From contig NZ_JAINVZ010000001.1 in assembly GCF_019890615.1 (NCBI RefSeq), forward strand, positions 248,001 through 312,000: a stretch of 64,000 nt of DNA, in the 5' to 3' direction. The position numbers were made by a program, and so were the translations under genes. The DNA comes from Streptantibioticus parmotrematis (GTDB lineage Bacteria; Actinomycetota; Actinomycetes; Streptomycetales; Streptomycetaceae). Below are positions 44,837 through 52,688 of the stretch, piece by piece. The notes beneath the pieces were generated by a model that searched no databases, was not told the origin of the DNA, and saw only the letters and a list, made by a program, of their open reading frames with translations. How positions within the stretch are numbered: position 1 is the first letter of the stretch; each line of letters opens with the position of its first letter.

Positions 44837-45972
44837 CGGGACACCTCGTGAAGGGGCAGGTAGGTGGCCGCCCAGGCGGCCAGATAGGCCCCCAGGTACG
44901 GCCGGAGCAGGGGGCTGACGGCCGCGGAGCGGAAGTCGATCTGACGGCTGGTCCTGGACAGCACGACGTAGTCGTGGAACCGGTCGCCGATCCGGCGCAT
45001 CGCCGGGTAGAGCGCGCTGGGCACGAAACCCGAGGCGAGGAAGACCTGGAGGGCCTCGGTGTCGGCCAGCGGAAGCAGTGTCTCGACGTAGTCCGCGCCG
45101 GCCCGGGTGACCGCGGACATCAGCGCCTCCAGCGCGCCACTGACCGCGGCCGGACGCGGGTGCACCGCGACCAGCGCGCAACTGGCCGCCACCGGGTCGA
45201 GGTCGGCGTACGCCTCGAAGCCGCCGTCGTGCGCGACCAGCACCGCGTTCGGCGCGTGCAGCGGGAAGAAGCGGTCACCCGCGTCGGGGAAGCGCTCCAG
45301 GAAGCGGCGGCGTACGAACGCGGGGGCCGCGACCAGTTCGATCGGCTCGGCGCCCGGCACGACCCGGTCCCGGTCGCGGGTGGGGACCGGCTCCACGCCC
45401 GCGTAGTCGATGCCGACGCCGAGGACGACCGCGTCCAGCAGCGCGGTGAGACGTTCCGGTACGCGCTCCACCGCCGCGCGACGCTCCAGCACGCCGTCGG
45501 CGTACCGGGCGAACAGCGCGAGGCTCTCGCAGCCCTCGACCTCGACGGCGTTGGGCATCAGGCCCAGCGGGCGGAAGCCGTTGCGCACGACGACGTGCTG
45601 CGGGCCCTCGGTGACGACGCGCACGGTGGCGTAGACCGAGTCCAGGCGGCCGGTGCCGAACGCGTCCGCGCAGACGGCCGCCGTGAGCCGGGAGGCGAGC
45701 CCGCCCTCGCGGTGACCGGGGTGCACGGCGAGGCCGACCAGCTTGCCGATGCGGCTGCCCGGCTCGGTCTGCACCACGGCGGAGGCGACCGGTTCACCGG
45801 TGTCGGCGGTGCGGGCGGTCAGCCAGTGGGCGTGGCCGTCGGTGATCAGCCGCCGCATGACCGCCGGATCGCTGCCGAGCGGCACCGGGTAGCCGTGACC
45901 GTAGACATCGAAGTACAGCTGGCGCAGCGCGGCGATGTCCTGCACGCCCGCGGGGGACAGGACGGCGGTCAC
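44833..45972 (-). CDS. Tandem GNAT-type N-acyltransferase
   Basis: 379 residues. The N-terminal GNAT domain (about 1-150) has the acetyl-CoA loop in VGLAVHPGHREGGLASRL and the closing NGFRPLGLMPN. The C-terminal half repeats the pattern more weakly (VAVHPRPAAVSGALEALM and FLASGFVPSALYPAMRR), suggesting a degenerate second GNAT fold. It ends with a hydrophobic segment. It is predicted to transfer an acyl or acetyl group to an amine of the operon's product or precursor. Start GTG overlaps the transporter stop (GTGA). Confidence 0.8.
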   Translation of the reverse strand: MTAVLSPAGVQDIAALRQLYFDVYGHGYPVPLGSDPAVMRRLITDGHAHWLTARTADTGEPVASAVVQTEPGSRIGKLVGLAVHPGHREGGLASRLTAAVCADAFGTGRLDSVYATVRVVTEGPQHVVVRNGFRPLGLMPNAVEVEGCESLALFARYADGVLERRAAVERVPERLTALLDAVVLGVGIDYAGVEPVPTRDRDRVVPGAEPIELVAAPAFVRRRFLERFPDAGDRFFPLHAPNAVLVAHDGGFEAYADLDPVAASCALVAVHPRPAAVSGALEALMSAVTRAGADYVETLLPLADTEALQVFLASGFVPSALYPAMRRIGDRFHDYVVLSRTSRQIDFRSAAVSPLLRPYLGAYLAAWAATYLPLHEVSR

Positions 45973-47282
45973 GACGCGTCCCCCGTCACCACGAGGGCTT
46001 CGCGGGCCGGACGGGCGGGCGCGGCGGGTTCTCGGCCGTCGCGGGCGCGCAGCCACCACAGGGTCAGGGCGACCGGCGCCAGCCCGACGCCCTGGACCAG
46101 GCACAGCACCCGGGCCGACAGATCGTCGCCCAGCGCGCCGAAGACCAGTGAGGAGAGCGGGAAGGTCGCGCCCAGCAGCGCCTGCATGACGGCGAAGAAC
46201 CCGGGCTTGTCGGCGGCGGGCACCAGGCGCTGGAAGAGTGCCACGAACCGCACGCCGATCACGCCCACGCACCAGCCCACGACCACCAGCGAGCCGATCG
46301 CGGTGGCGTGCCCGGCGACCAGTCCCGGCAGCGCCAGGGCCGCCGCGGTCAGCGCCAGGCAGGCCGCGCCCACGTCGGTCGGGCGACCGGGCAGCCGCCC
46401 GCCGGTGAACGACCCGACGAGCGTGCCGACGCCCAGCGCGGCCTCGAACGACGCGACGGTCGGGCCGCCGGAATGCAGGACGCTACGCGTGTAGAGCGGC
46501 ATGACGACGTAGATCGCGGTCGTGAAGACGTTGGCGGCGGCGAAGCAGACCAGGACGCTGCGGATGAACGGAAGCCCGGCGAGCACGGCGCGCAGGGTCC
46601 GGCGCTCCGGAACGGCTTCCTCGGCGGGGTCGCCCGGCTCATCGGATCGCGCCACGACCGTCGCCGGGCCGTACGCGAAGCGGGCCGAGGCGACCAGGGC
46701 GGAGGCCGCCAGGTAAGCCCCCGCGCATCCGGCGACGACGCCCGGCAGGCCCCAGGCGTCGACGACCAGCGGACCGAGCAGGCCGCCGGCGAGCCCGGCG
46801 AGGGACTGGGTGGACAGCTCGAAGCCGGTCGCCGCCTCGATGTCGGCGTCCTCGACCAGCTCGGGCACGGACGTCGTCAGGCACGGGTCGAACACCGCCT
46901 GGCAGCTCGCCAGCGCCAGCGCGGCGGCGTAGACGGCGGCCATCGGCAAGGACGCGGCGTACGCCCAGACGGCGGTGGCCGCGGCGACGGCGCCCGCGAC
47001 ACCGGCCGAGGCCGACAGCACCCTGCGGTGCGCGTGGCGTGCGACGACGCGGGCCACGAGCGGGGCGAGGGCGACGGCGGGCAGCGTGCTGACGGTCAGG
47101 AACAGGCCGGACTCCAGGCCGCGCCGGGCGCCGCCCGCGAAGCCGACCAGCCACCAGACCGCGCCCACCTGGAACATCCGGCCGGCCGCCTGGGTGAGGA
47201 CCTGGGCGGCCCACACCGCCCCGAAGGAACGGTTGCGCAGCACGACGGGCAGTCGGCGCGCCCTTCTGACGGGGCCGGTCAC
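45969..47282 (-). CDS. MFS transporter (exporter-like, 12 helices)
   Basis: 437 residues with about 12 helices. It opens LPVVLRNRSFGAVWAAQVLTQAAGRMFQVG, the pattern of MFS_3/MdfA-like exporters of the enterobactin-exporter type. The sugar-porter signature is absent. It lies second in the LuxC/LuxE operon, with starts and stops overlapped on both sides, so it probably exports the operon's product or imports its precursor. Start GTG 47282 overlaps the ligase stop. Confidence 0.87.
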   Translation of the reverse strand: MTGPVRRARRLPVVLRNRSFGAVWAAQVLTQAAGRMFQVGAVWWLVGFAGGARRGLESGLFLTVSTLPAVALAPLVARVVARHAHRRVLSASAGVAGAVAAATAVWAYAASLPMAAVYAAALALASCQAVFDPCLTTSVPELVEDADIEAATGFELSTQSLAGLAGGLLGPLVVDAWGLPGVVAGCAGAYLAASALVASARFAYGPATVVARSDEPGDPAEEAVPERRTLRAVLAGLPFIRSVLVCFAAANVFTTAIYVVMPLYTRSVLHSGGPTVASFEAALGVGTLVGSFTGGRLPGRPTDVGAACLALTAAALALPGLVAGHATAIGSLVVVGWCVGVIGVRFVALFQRLVPAADKPGFFAVMQALLGATFPLSSLVFGALGDDLSARVLCLVQGVGLAPVALTLWWLRARDGREPAAPARPAREALVVTGDAS

Positions 47283-48541
47283 GAGTGCGGCCGTTCGTCG
47301 ACCACGCGGACCAGCTTGCCGGAGCGCGCGTTGACGGCGAGGTCCTCGTGGCGCACCCACTCGACGGCGAGCGGGTTGACGTGCCCGGCGTCCGCCGCGC
47401 TGTCGTACAGCGGGCGCCCGGCGAGCACCGCCTTGATCACGAGAAGGGTCGACTCCTCGTCCATGCGCGCCGGTTCCTGGGCCGCCAGACGCAGCACGAG
47501 CCCGTCCCGGCCGTCCACGCGGCGCACCACCAGCTGGAGCGCGGTCACCGCGCCGGCGGGGTCCGCTTCCTTGACGATGTCGTGCACGTCCTGGGTGTGG
47601 AGCGAGACCGGTCCGACCCGCACGCCCTCCTCGGCGCGGCCGAGGATGCGGAAGACGCCCGCCGCCCGGTCGACCCATTCGGCCCGGTCGCCCGCCGGGT
47701 AGCGCAGCACCGGCATCAGGCGCCTGCGCAGGTCGGTGACGACCAGCCGCCCGGCTGTCCCCTCCGCCTCGACGGGTCGGTCCGTCTCGTCGTGGAGGAT
47801 CTCGACGACGGTGTGCGGCGTGAACGCCCTGTGCACCCGGGGATCGTCCCCCGGCACCGCCTCGCCCAGCAGGCCGGCGTCCACGCTCGCGTAGCCCAGG
47901 GAGCGGGCGACGGCGTTGGGGAACGCGGCCCGGAGCAGCGGGAGTTGGTCGCCGAAGAGGCACTCGCCGCCGAAGAACAGCAGCTCCACGTGGGGCATCG
48001 GGCGGCCGGCGGCGGTCAGCCGCGCCGCCAGGGCGCACAGCGTGGTGGGTGTTCCCGCGACCACCTGGACCGCGAATTCCTCCAGTGTTCCGGCCGTCGA
48101 CTCGAAAGGCGCGGCTCCGCCGATCGGAAGTCGCACATTCGTGACGGGGGAGCGGTGCAGGGAATCCAGAATGAAGCTGAAACTGGCGTAGAGGTCACCC
48201 GCGTAGAACAGGTCGGCGACCCGGTGGCCCGGCCTGAGCCCGGCCGTGACGAGTCCGGAACCGAAAGCCGTGGTGAAATCGCGCCATTCCGTGCGGGTGT
48301 AGTAGGAGAATTTCGGTGATCCGGTCGTGCCGCCGCTCCTGAACACCACCGCTTCGTCGAGCGGCGCGGTCAGCAGCCTGTTGTCGCGGGGTGAGTTCGC
48401 CCGCCAGAATTCGGCTTGGGGAACCACCGGGAGTTCGGTGACGTGCGCCACGTCCTCCGGGAGATGCGCGTAAAGCTCCTGGTAGAAGGGTGAGTTGCGG
48501 CGCGCGAAGCGTATCAGCTCCGCGAATGACTGAACGGGCAT
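47279..48541 (-). CDS. PaaK/coenzyme F390 synthetase-like adenylate-forming ligase
   Basis: 420 residues from ATG 48541, which has AGGA five bases ahead; the frame is open to a TTG at 48586 without a ribosome site. FARRNSPFYQELY, P-loop FRSGGTTGSPKF (68-78), GYASVDAGLLG, PVLRYPAGDRAEW, and C-terminal NARSGKLVRVVDERP with the conserved Lys mark the phenylacetate-CoA ligase-like branch. It makes an acyl-adenylate and, in most relatives, a CoA or protein thioester. First gene of the LuxC/LuxE operon, about 300 bases downstream of a good promoter. Confidence 0.88.
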   Translation of the reverse strand: MPVQSFAELIRFARRNSPFYQELYAHLPEDVAHVTELPVVPQAEFWRANSPRDNRLLTAPLDEAVVFRSGGTTGSPKFSYYTRTEWRDFTTAFGSGLVTAGLRPGHRVADLFYAGDLYASFSFILDSLHRSPVTNVRLPIGGAAPFESTAGTLEEFAVQVVAGTPTTLCALAARLTAAGRPMPHVELLFFGGECLFGDQLPLLRAAFPNAVARSLGYASVDAGLLGEAVPGDDPRVHRAFTPHTVVEILHDETDRPVEAEGTAGRLVVTDLRRRLMPVLRYPAGDRAEWVDRAAGVFRILGRAEEGVRVGPVSLHTQDVHDIVKEADPAGAVTALQLVVRRVDGRDGLVLRLAAQEPARMDEESTLLVIKAVLAGRPLYDSAADAGHVNPLAVEWVRHEDLAVNARSGKLVRVVDERPHS

Positions 48542-48701
48542 CAATTCCTGCTCGAATGCGTGCTCGGCGAACCGCCGGTAACCCAAAGGTGGCGGCGGTG
48601 CGACGGGAAGGTGACGTTCACTCCGATGCGGCGGAGGAAACCTGGCACTGGGTGCGATGGCTCACGGGGACTGCCCACGGGAAGCGCGGCGTCCGAGCGG
48701 A

Positions 48702-48718
48702 AATGATATCTCATCATT
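48702..48718. promoter_or_regulatory. AT-rich inverted repeat, possible operator
   Basis: AATGAT-ATCTC-ATCATT, perfect 6-bp arms in a GC-rich setting, downstream of the predicted transcription start of the LuxC/LuxE operon: a position suited to repression. Confidence 0.45.
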
Positions 48719-48844
48719 CGGGACGCGCTTGCGCCAACTTGCCCACCGGGTAACGGGATTCGTTGAAGGGTGGACGAAAATCGGGGTTCGTGCTGGTCGT
48801 CGGCCGGAAGGGGAGAGGGGGGTCACATCTGACGCGTCATCGGA

Positions 48845-48873
48845 TATATAAGGAATCTTTGAGTATTCTGCAA
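48845..48873 (-). promoter_or_regulatory. Sigma-70-type promoter of the LuxC/LuxE operon
   Basis: Minus strand TTGCAG-N17-TATATA, optimal spacing and the most AT-rich stretch of the neighbourhood. It predicts a start near 48838 and a leader of about 300 bases. Confidence 0.55.
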
Positions 48874-48984
48874 CAAGGCTTTATGGGCGGCCTTTCCTTC
48901 CGGGCGCCCGGTCGGCTTCGGGGGGCGGACGCGAAGGACCGAAACGAAGGGCCGAAACGGGGCTGGCGCGGGCGTACGGGTGCG

Positions 48985-49034
48985 GACATGGTGGTGGGGC
49001 CGGTGCTCGCGAGCACCGGCCCCACCACCATGTC
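48985..49034. terminator. 50-bp perfect palindrome, probable terminator
   Basis: 25-bp arms (GACATGGTGGTGGGGCCGGT... and its exact complement) with no mismatch, 30 bases beyond the csbD-like stop. As RNA it gives an extremely stable hairpin that would end csbD transcription and insulate the LuxC/LuxE promoter. Confidence 0.7.
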
Positions 49035-49064
49035 GACCGCTCCGGGTCGATCCTTTGCGTAGGA

Positions 49065-49238
49065 CTACCGCTTCGCGGCGTCCTTGCCCTTCTCCTTCGC
49101 CTGACGCAGATCGCCCTTGGCGCGCTCCGCCTCGCCCTCGACGGTCAGCTTCTCGTTACCGACCGTGCGGCCCGCGGCTTCCTTGGCGGCGCCCTTCATC
49201 TGCTCGGCCTTGGCCTTCGCCTTCTGCTCGGCACTCAT
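49065..49238 (-). CDS. CsbD-family stress protein
   Basis: 57 residues: MSAEQKAKAKAEQMKGAAKE, then the CsbD core (AGRTVGNEKLTVEGEAERAKG) and a Lys-rich end. It is small, charged and helical. CsbD of Bacillus subtilis is a SigB-dependent general stress protein of unknown mechanism. ATG 49238 follows GAAGGAGG. A perfect 50-bp palindrome lies downstream. It is divergent from an APC transporter. No perfect SigB promoter is visible upstream; a GTTT-N15-GGTGAG sequence is the nearest thing. Confidence 0.88.
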   Translation of the reverse strand: MSAEQKAKAKAEQMKGAAKEAAGRTVGNEKLTVEGEAERAKGDLRQAKEKGKDAAKR

Positions 49239-49349
49239 GTGTGTCGCGCCTCCTTCGAGCGGGCTGTGCGTTGACGTCGAATCGCCTCACCGCTTCCGGA
49301 CGGCGTAAACCACGTCGCCCATGGCGTGCATCAACAGGGAGGTCCGGGT

Positions 49350-49373
49350 GCGTCCGGTGGCCGAATGGGGTAG
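49350..49373 (+). promoter_or_regulatory. Candidate SigB-type promoter of the APC transporter
   Basis: GCGT-N14-GGGTAG ending 9 bases before the ATG at 49383, which would give an almost leaderless message. Fits GNNT-N14/16-GGGTA but is GC-rich, so chance is possible. Confidence 0.35.
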
Positions 49374-49382
49374 TGGGATGGG

Positions 49383-50993
49383 ATGACAATCGAAGCCGCG
49401 GACGAGCGGGAGGTGCCGGAGGACCGGCACCTTCGTCGTCATCTTGGGTTCTGGCACCTCACGGCTGTCGCGTTCGGCGGCGTCATCGGATCGGGCTGGC
49501 TTCTCAGCCCGATGCACGCCGCGGCCACCGCGGGGCCCGCCTCGATGATCACCTGGGTGGTCGGCGGGCTGGCCCTCGTACTGATCGCCCTGGTCATGGT
49601 GGAAATGGGCGCCACCATGCCGGAGGCGGGCGGCCTGGTGCGGTGGCCGCTCTACACCTCCGGACGGCTGGTCGCCAGCCTGGTGGGCTGGGGCATCTGG
49701 GTGGCCTACGCGACCAATCCGCCGAGCGAGTCGGCGGCCATGCTCCAGTACATGAGCAAGTACGTCCCCGGCCTGTTCTCCGGCGGACGCCTCACCCCGC
49801 TGGGGGTGATCCTCGGACTCGCGTTCATGGCCGTCTTCGTGGCCATCAACTGGTTCGGGGTGCGGTTGTTCGCCCACGTCAACCTGGCGGTGACGATCGC
49901 GAAGTTCGCCGTCCCGGCGATCACCGTGGTCGCCCTGCTCGCCTCCGGATTCCAGTCGCACAACCTCAGCTCCCACGGGGGCTTCGCGCCCTACGGCTAC
50001 GCGGCGCCGCTCTCGGCCATCGCGACCGCGGGCATCATCTACGCCTACACCGGCTTCCAGGGCCCCATCGACCTGGCCGCCGAGGCCCGTGACCCGCGCC
50101 GGGACATCCCGCGGGCCGTCATCACCGCACTGGTGCTGTCGATGGTGGTCTACCTCGGTCTGCAACTGGCGTTCATCGGCGCCGTGCCGGGGGGCGACCT
50201 GCTGCACGGCTGGCACGGCATCGACTTCGACTCGCCCTTCGCCCAGCTGGCCACCGCGCTCAACCTGACCTGGCTGTCCTGGGTGCTCTACGGCGACGCC
50301 ATCGCCTCCCCGGGCGGCTCGGCGATGGTCTTCACCGCGGAGACCAGCCGCGAGGTGTACGCGCTCGGCAAGAACCGGCTGCTGCCGGAGTGGGTCGCCC
50401 ACGTGCACCGCGGCTCGGGCGTGCCGCGCCGGGCACTCGTGGTCAACTACCTGGTCGGCGTCGCCTTCCTGCTGCCGTTCGGCAACTGGCAGTCCATCGT
50501 CGCCGCCACCAGCGTGCTGGGCCTGTTCGCCTACTCCCTGACCGTCGTCGCCGAGGCGTCGGTGCGGCACGCCGACCCGGAGCGGATGGCCAACTGGGTG
50601 CGCGGGACCCGGGTCATCGCCCCGATCAGCTTCGTCATCGCCACCCTGATCTTCTACTGGGCGGGCTGGCACGAGCTGCGGATCGCCCTGCCGGTGCTGC
50701 TGGTCTCCGTCGCGCTGTACGCGTACCAGCAGATCCGGCACGACCAGGACCCGGCCGACCTGGTCAACGGGGCGTGGCTGGTCGGATACCTGCTGGCCCT
50801 CGGCGTCTTCTCGGCCATCGGGACCTTCGACGGGCAGGGCTGGCTGCCCGCGCCCTGGGACTCGGTGGCGGTGGCCGCGATGAGCCTGGTGGCCTACGTG
50901 TTCGGCATCCGCTGCGCCGCACGCCACCTGGCCGCCCACCCGCTGCCCCAGCGATGGCGCCCACTGGACGACGAGGAACCCGCCCCCGCCTGA
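49383..50993 (+). CDS. APC-superfamily amino acid permease
   Basis: 536 residues, about 12 helices. Helix 1 has the broken-helix GFWHLTAVAFGGVIGSGWLLSP typical of APC transporters, and the helix 6 region is GIIYAYTGFQGPIDLAAEARDPRRDIPRA. It imports or exchanges amino acids or polyamines; specificity cannot be read. It is divergent from the csbD-like gene. The strong hairpin after its stop also overlaps the end of the facing phosphatase gene. Confidence 0.92.
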   Translation: MTIEAADEREVPEDRHLRRHLGFWHLTAVAFGGVIGSGWLLSPMHAAATAGPASMITWVVGGLALVLIALVMVEMGATMPEAGGLVRWPLYTSGRLVASLVGWGIWVAYATNPPSESAAMLQYMSKYVPGLFSGGRLTPLGVILGLAFMAVFVAINWFGVRLFAHVNLAVTIAKFAVPAITVVALLASGFQSHNLSSHGGFAPYGYAAPLSAIATAGIIYAYTGFQGPIDLAAEARDPRRDIPRAVITALVLSMVVYLGLQLAFIGAVPGGDLLHGWHGIDFDSPFAQLATALNLTWLSWVLYGDAIASPGGSAMVFTAETSREVYALGKNRLLPEWVAHVHRGSGVPRRALVVNYLVGVAFLLPFGNWQSIVAATSVLGLFAYSLTVVAEASVRHADPERMANWVRGTRVIAPISFVIATLIFYWAGWHELRIALPVLLVSVALYAYQQIRHDQDPADLVNGAWLVGYLLALGVFSAIGTFDGQGWLPAPWDSVAVAAMSLVAYVFGIRCAARHLAAHPLPQRWRPLDDEEPAPA

Positions 50994-51011
50994 GGTCCCA
51001 CGGACGCCCGC

Positions 51012-51059
51012 CCCGGGCCCCCGGCCGCCTGACGTGCTTCAGGCGCCCGGGGGCCCGGG
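51012..51059. terminator. Bidirectional terminator with 21-bp stem
   Basis: CCCGGGCCCCCGGCCGCCTGA pairs with its complement with one mismatch around a CGTGCT loop. It sits 18 bases after the APC transporter stop and includes the last codons of the facing PP2C gene. Confidence 0.75.
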
Positions 51060-52136
51060 CACGCGGGTGAGGGCGAGCAGCGCCATGTCGTCGTCGCGCG
51101 GGCCGCCCGTCCAGCGCCGCACCCCTGAGACCACCGCGTCCAGCGCGTCGTCGGGGGAGCGGAACGGGCCCAGGCCCGACAGCTCGGTCAGCGGGTCGTA
51201 GAAGACACCGGCCGCGTTCCTGGCCTCCGTGACGCCGTCGGTCACCAGCAGCAGCGTGTCCCCGACCGCCACCGGCCAGCTGTCCGGCGCGGACCGGGCG
51301 ATCCCCAGCACGCTCATCCCCAGCGGCAGCCCCGGGTCCGCCGACTCCAGCGCCGTGAGGCCGCCGTCGCGGAACAGGTACGCCGCCGGGTGGCCGCAGT
51401 CCAGCAGGCGCAGGGTATCGCCCCGCGGGCTGAACTCGCCGAGCAGCGCGGTGATGAACCCTTCGAGGCCCACCTCCTCCCGCTCGTGGCCGACGAGCTC
51501 GCGCAGCAGCGACTGCTCCAGCCAGTCCGCCAGCGTGACCAGGTCGGGCGCCCGGTCGGCGTTCTCCCGGAACGCGCCCAGCAGCACCGAGACGGCCCGC
51601 ACCGCCCCCAGCCCCTTGCCGCGCACGTCCGCGATGAGCAGCCGGGTGCCGTACCTGCTGGGCTGCACGGCGTAGGCGTCGCCGCCGATCAGGGCCTCGG
51701 TCTGGGCCGCCTGGTAGCAGGCGGCCACCGCCAGCGGGCCGATGCGGGCCGGGGGAGCCGGCAGCACCGCGGCCTGTGCCGCCTCGGCGACGGAGCGCAC
51801 GACGGCCAGCCGGTGGCCGTGCCGCGCGATGACCAGGTTGACGGCGACGCCCACCAGGGCCGCGAAGACCGTGTTGACCAGCTCCAGCGAGCCGGCGGTG
51901 TGACCGAGGTACCCGTCCCTGGCGACCAGCGCCACGATCCCCAGCGTGATCACGGTCCCGACCAGCACGGTGTACCGCAGCGACGTCAGGGCGCCGGCCA
52001 CCACGCACGCCGCCGCGACCATGCCGTCGCCCCAGTACTCGCTGGGGGACAGGGCGTTCCACGCCAGCCCGCCCGCGGCCAGGGCGGCCGGAACGAACCC
52101 CACGTACCACGGCCATCGTCCGGGGAAGGTTGCCAT
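51039..52136 (-). CDS. Membrane-anchored PP2C-family phosphatase
   Basis: 365 residues. About four N-terminal helices (residues 8-110, YVGFVPAALAAGGLAW to FAALVGVAVNLVIARHG), then a SpoIIE-type PP2C domain with LIGGDAYAVQ, IADVRGKGLGAV and DDDMALLAL, so the metal site is complete. This layout (MFS-less membrane PP2C) is common in streptomycetes and is thought to report membrane or ionic stress to STAS proteins. It has no STAS or kinase neighbour. The 3' end lies inside a terminator hairpin. Confidence 0.9.
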   Translation of the reverse strand: MATFPGRWPWYVGFVPAALAAGGLAWNALSPSEYWGDGMVAAACVVAGALTSLRYTVLVGTVITLGIVALVARDGYLGHTAGSLELVNTVFAALVGVAVNLVIARHGHRLAVVRSVAEAAQAAVLPAPPARIGPLAVAACYQAAQTEALIGGDAYAVQPSRYGTRLLIADVRGKGLGAVRAVSVLLGAFRENADRAPDLVTLADWLEQSLLRELVGHEREEVGLEGFITALLGEFSPRGDTLRLLDCGHPAAYLFRDGGLTALESADPGLPLGMSVLGIARSAPDSWPVAVGDTLLLVTDGVTEARNAAGVFYDPLTELSGLGPFRSPDDALDAVVSGVRRWTGGPRDDDMALLALTRVPGPPGA

Positions 52137-52322
52137 GGGCGCGGTCCCGTTCGCGGCATCGAGGACTGGGGGGCGGAGCGAGAAATGTGCAGGATGGGTC
52201 GAATAAGCAGATTCGCCTGTTGATTCTAGTCGTCGCCCCCGCCCCGCCGCGCTCGCGGATGCGGAAGCCGCCGGGTGCCGTGATGCTGGGACGTGGGGGA
52301 CCTACGTGAAGGAGGCTTTCCC

Positions 52323-52505
52323 ATGTCCGTGCTGGACAAGCTCAAGAACATGCTGAAGGGCCACGAGTCGCAGGTGGACAAGGGCGTCGACAAGGGCGGC
52401 GACCTCGTGGACGACAAGACCGGGCGCAAGTACGGCGACCAGGTCGACACGGCACAGGACCGCCTCAAGAACGAGTTCGGCGACGACAACGGAAACCAGC
52501 GCTGA
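52323..52505 (+). CDS. Small antitoxin-like (MT0933/Rv0909-type) protein
   Basis: 60 residues: MSVLDKLKNMLKGHESQVDK, then GVDKGGDLVDDKTGRKYGDQVDTAQDRLKN. This pattern of helical, charged repeats is that of the MT0933-like antitoxin family. No toxin gene (RatA/START-type or other) is adjacent, so a toxin-antitoxin role is not supported here; it may be a small stress protein like CsbD. GAAGGAGG lies 9 bases before ATG 52323. Confidence 0.8.
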   Translation: MSVLDKLKNMLKGHESQVDKGVDKGGDLVDDKTGRKYGDQVDTAQDRLKNEFGDDNGNQR

Positions 52506-52651
52506 GCGAGCCGCACACCACTGACCCCGCCCACACTCCTGGCTGAGCCACGGGCAGCACGAGGCCCGGCGCCGCACCGCGGCCTGGGCCTCGGCTCGCT
52601 CGTGCCGGTCGGCCAGGACCGTCGCCGGGCCGTCCCGTCTCACCCGGGGGT

Positions 52652-52685
52652 TACTAACATCAGACTGATAAGCCTATTGTTAGTA
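52652..52685. promoter_or_regulatory. Inverted repeats at the MarR start, probable autoregulatory operator
   Basis: Outer repeat TACTAACA...TGTTAGTA (52652-52659, 52678-52685) enclosing ATCAG-A-CTGAT (52659-52669), in the only AT-rich patch, ending 3 bases before the MarR ATG. Confidence 0.6.
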
Positions 52686-52688
52686 CCT

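Larger units (their letters stand above)
48542..48984. other. Long leader/promoter region of the LuxC/LuxE operon
   Basis: No gene is supported here. The region holds an AT-rich inverted repeat at 48702-48718 and a promoter at 48845-48873. The 443 bases between the operon's first start and the palindrome at 48985 are unusually long for this genome, leaving room for regulator binding or a structured leader. Confidence 0.55.

Noticed and set aside
41169-48541. Bacterial luciferase (luxAB) linked to LuxC/LuxE
   Set aside because: No luciferase-like monooxygenase is encoded in or next to the operon, so bioluminescence is not supported.
48763-49062. A 99-codon open frame on the plus strand in the LuxC/LuxE leader
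   Set aside because: It spans the promoter and the 50-bp palindrome, has no ribosome site and no family resemblance.
52323-52505. A toxin-antitoxin module
   Set aside because: The small protein resembles an antitoxin family, but neither neighbour is a toxin candidate.
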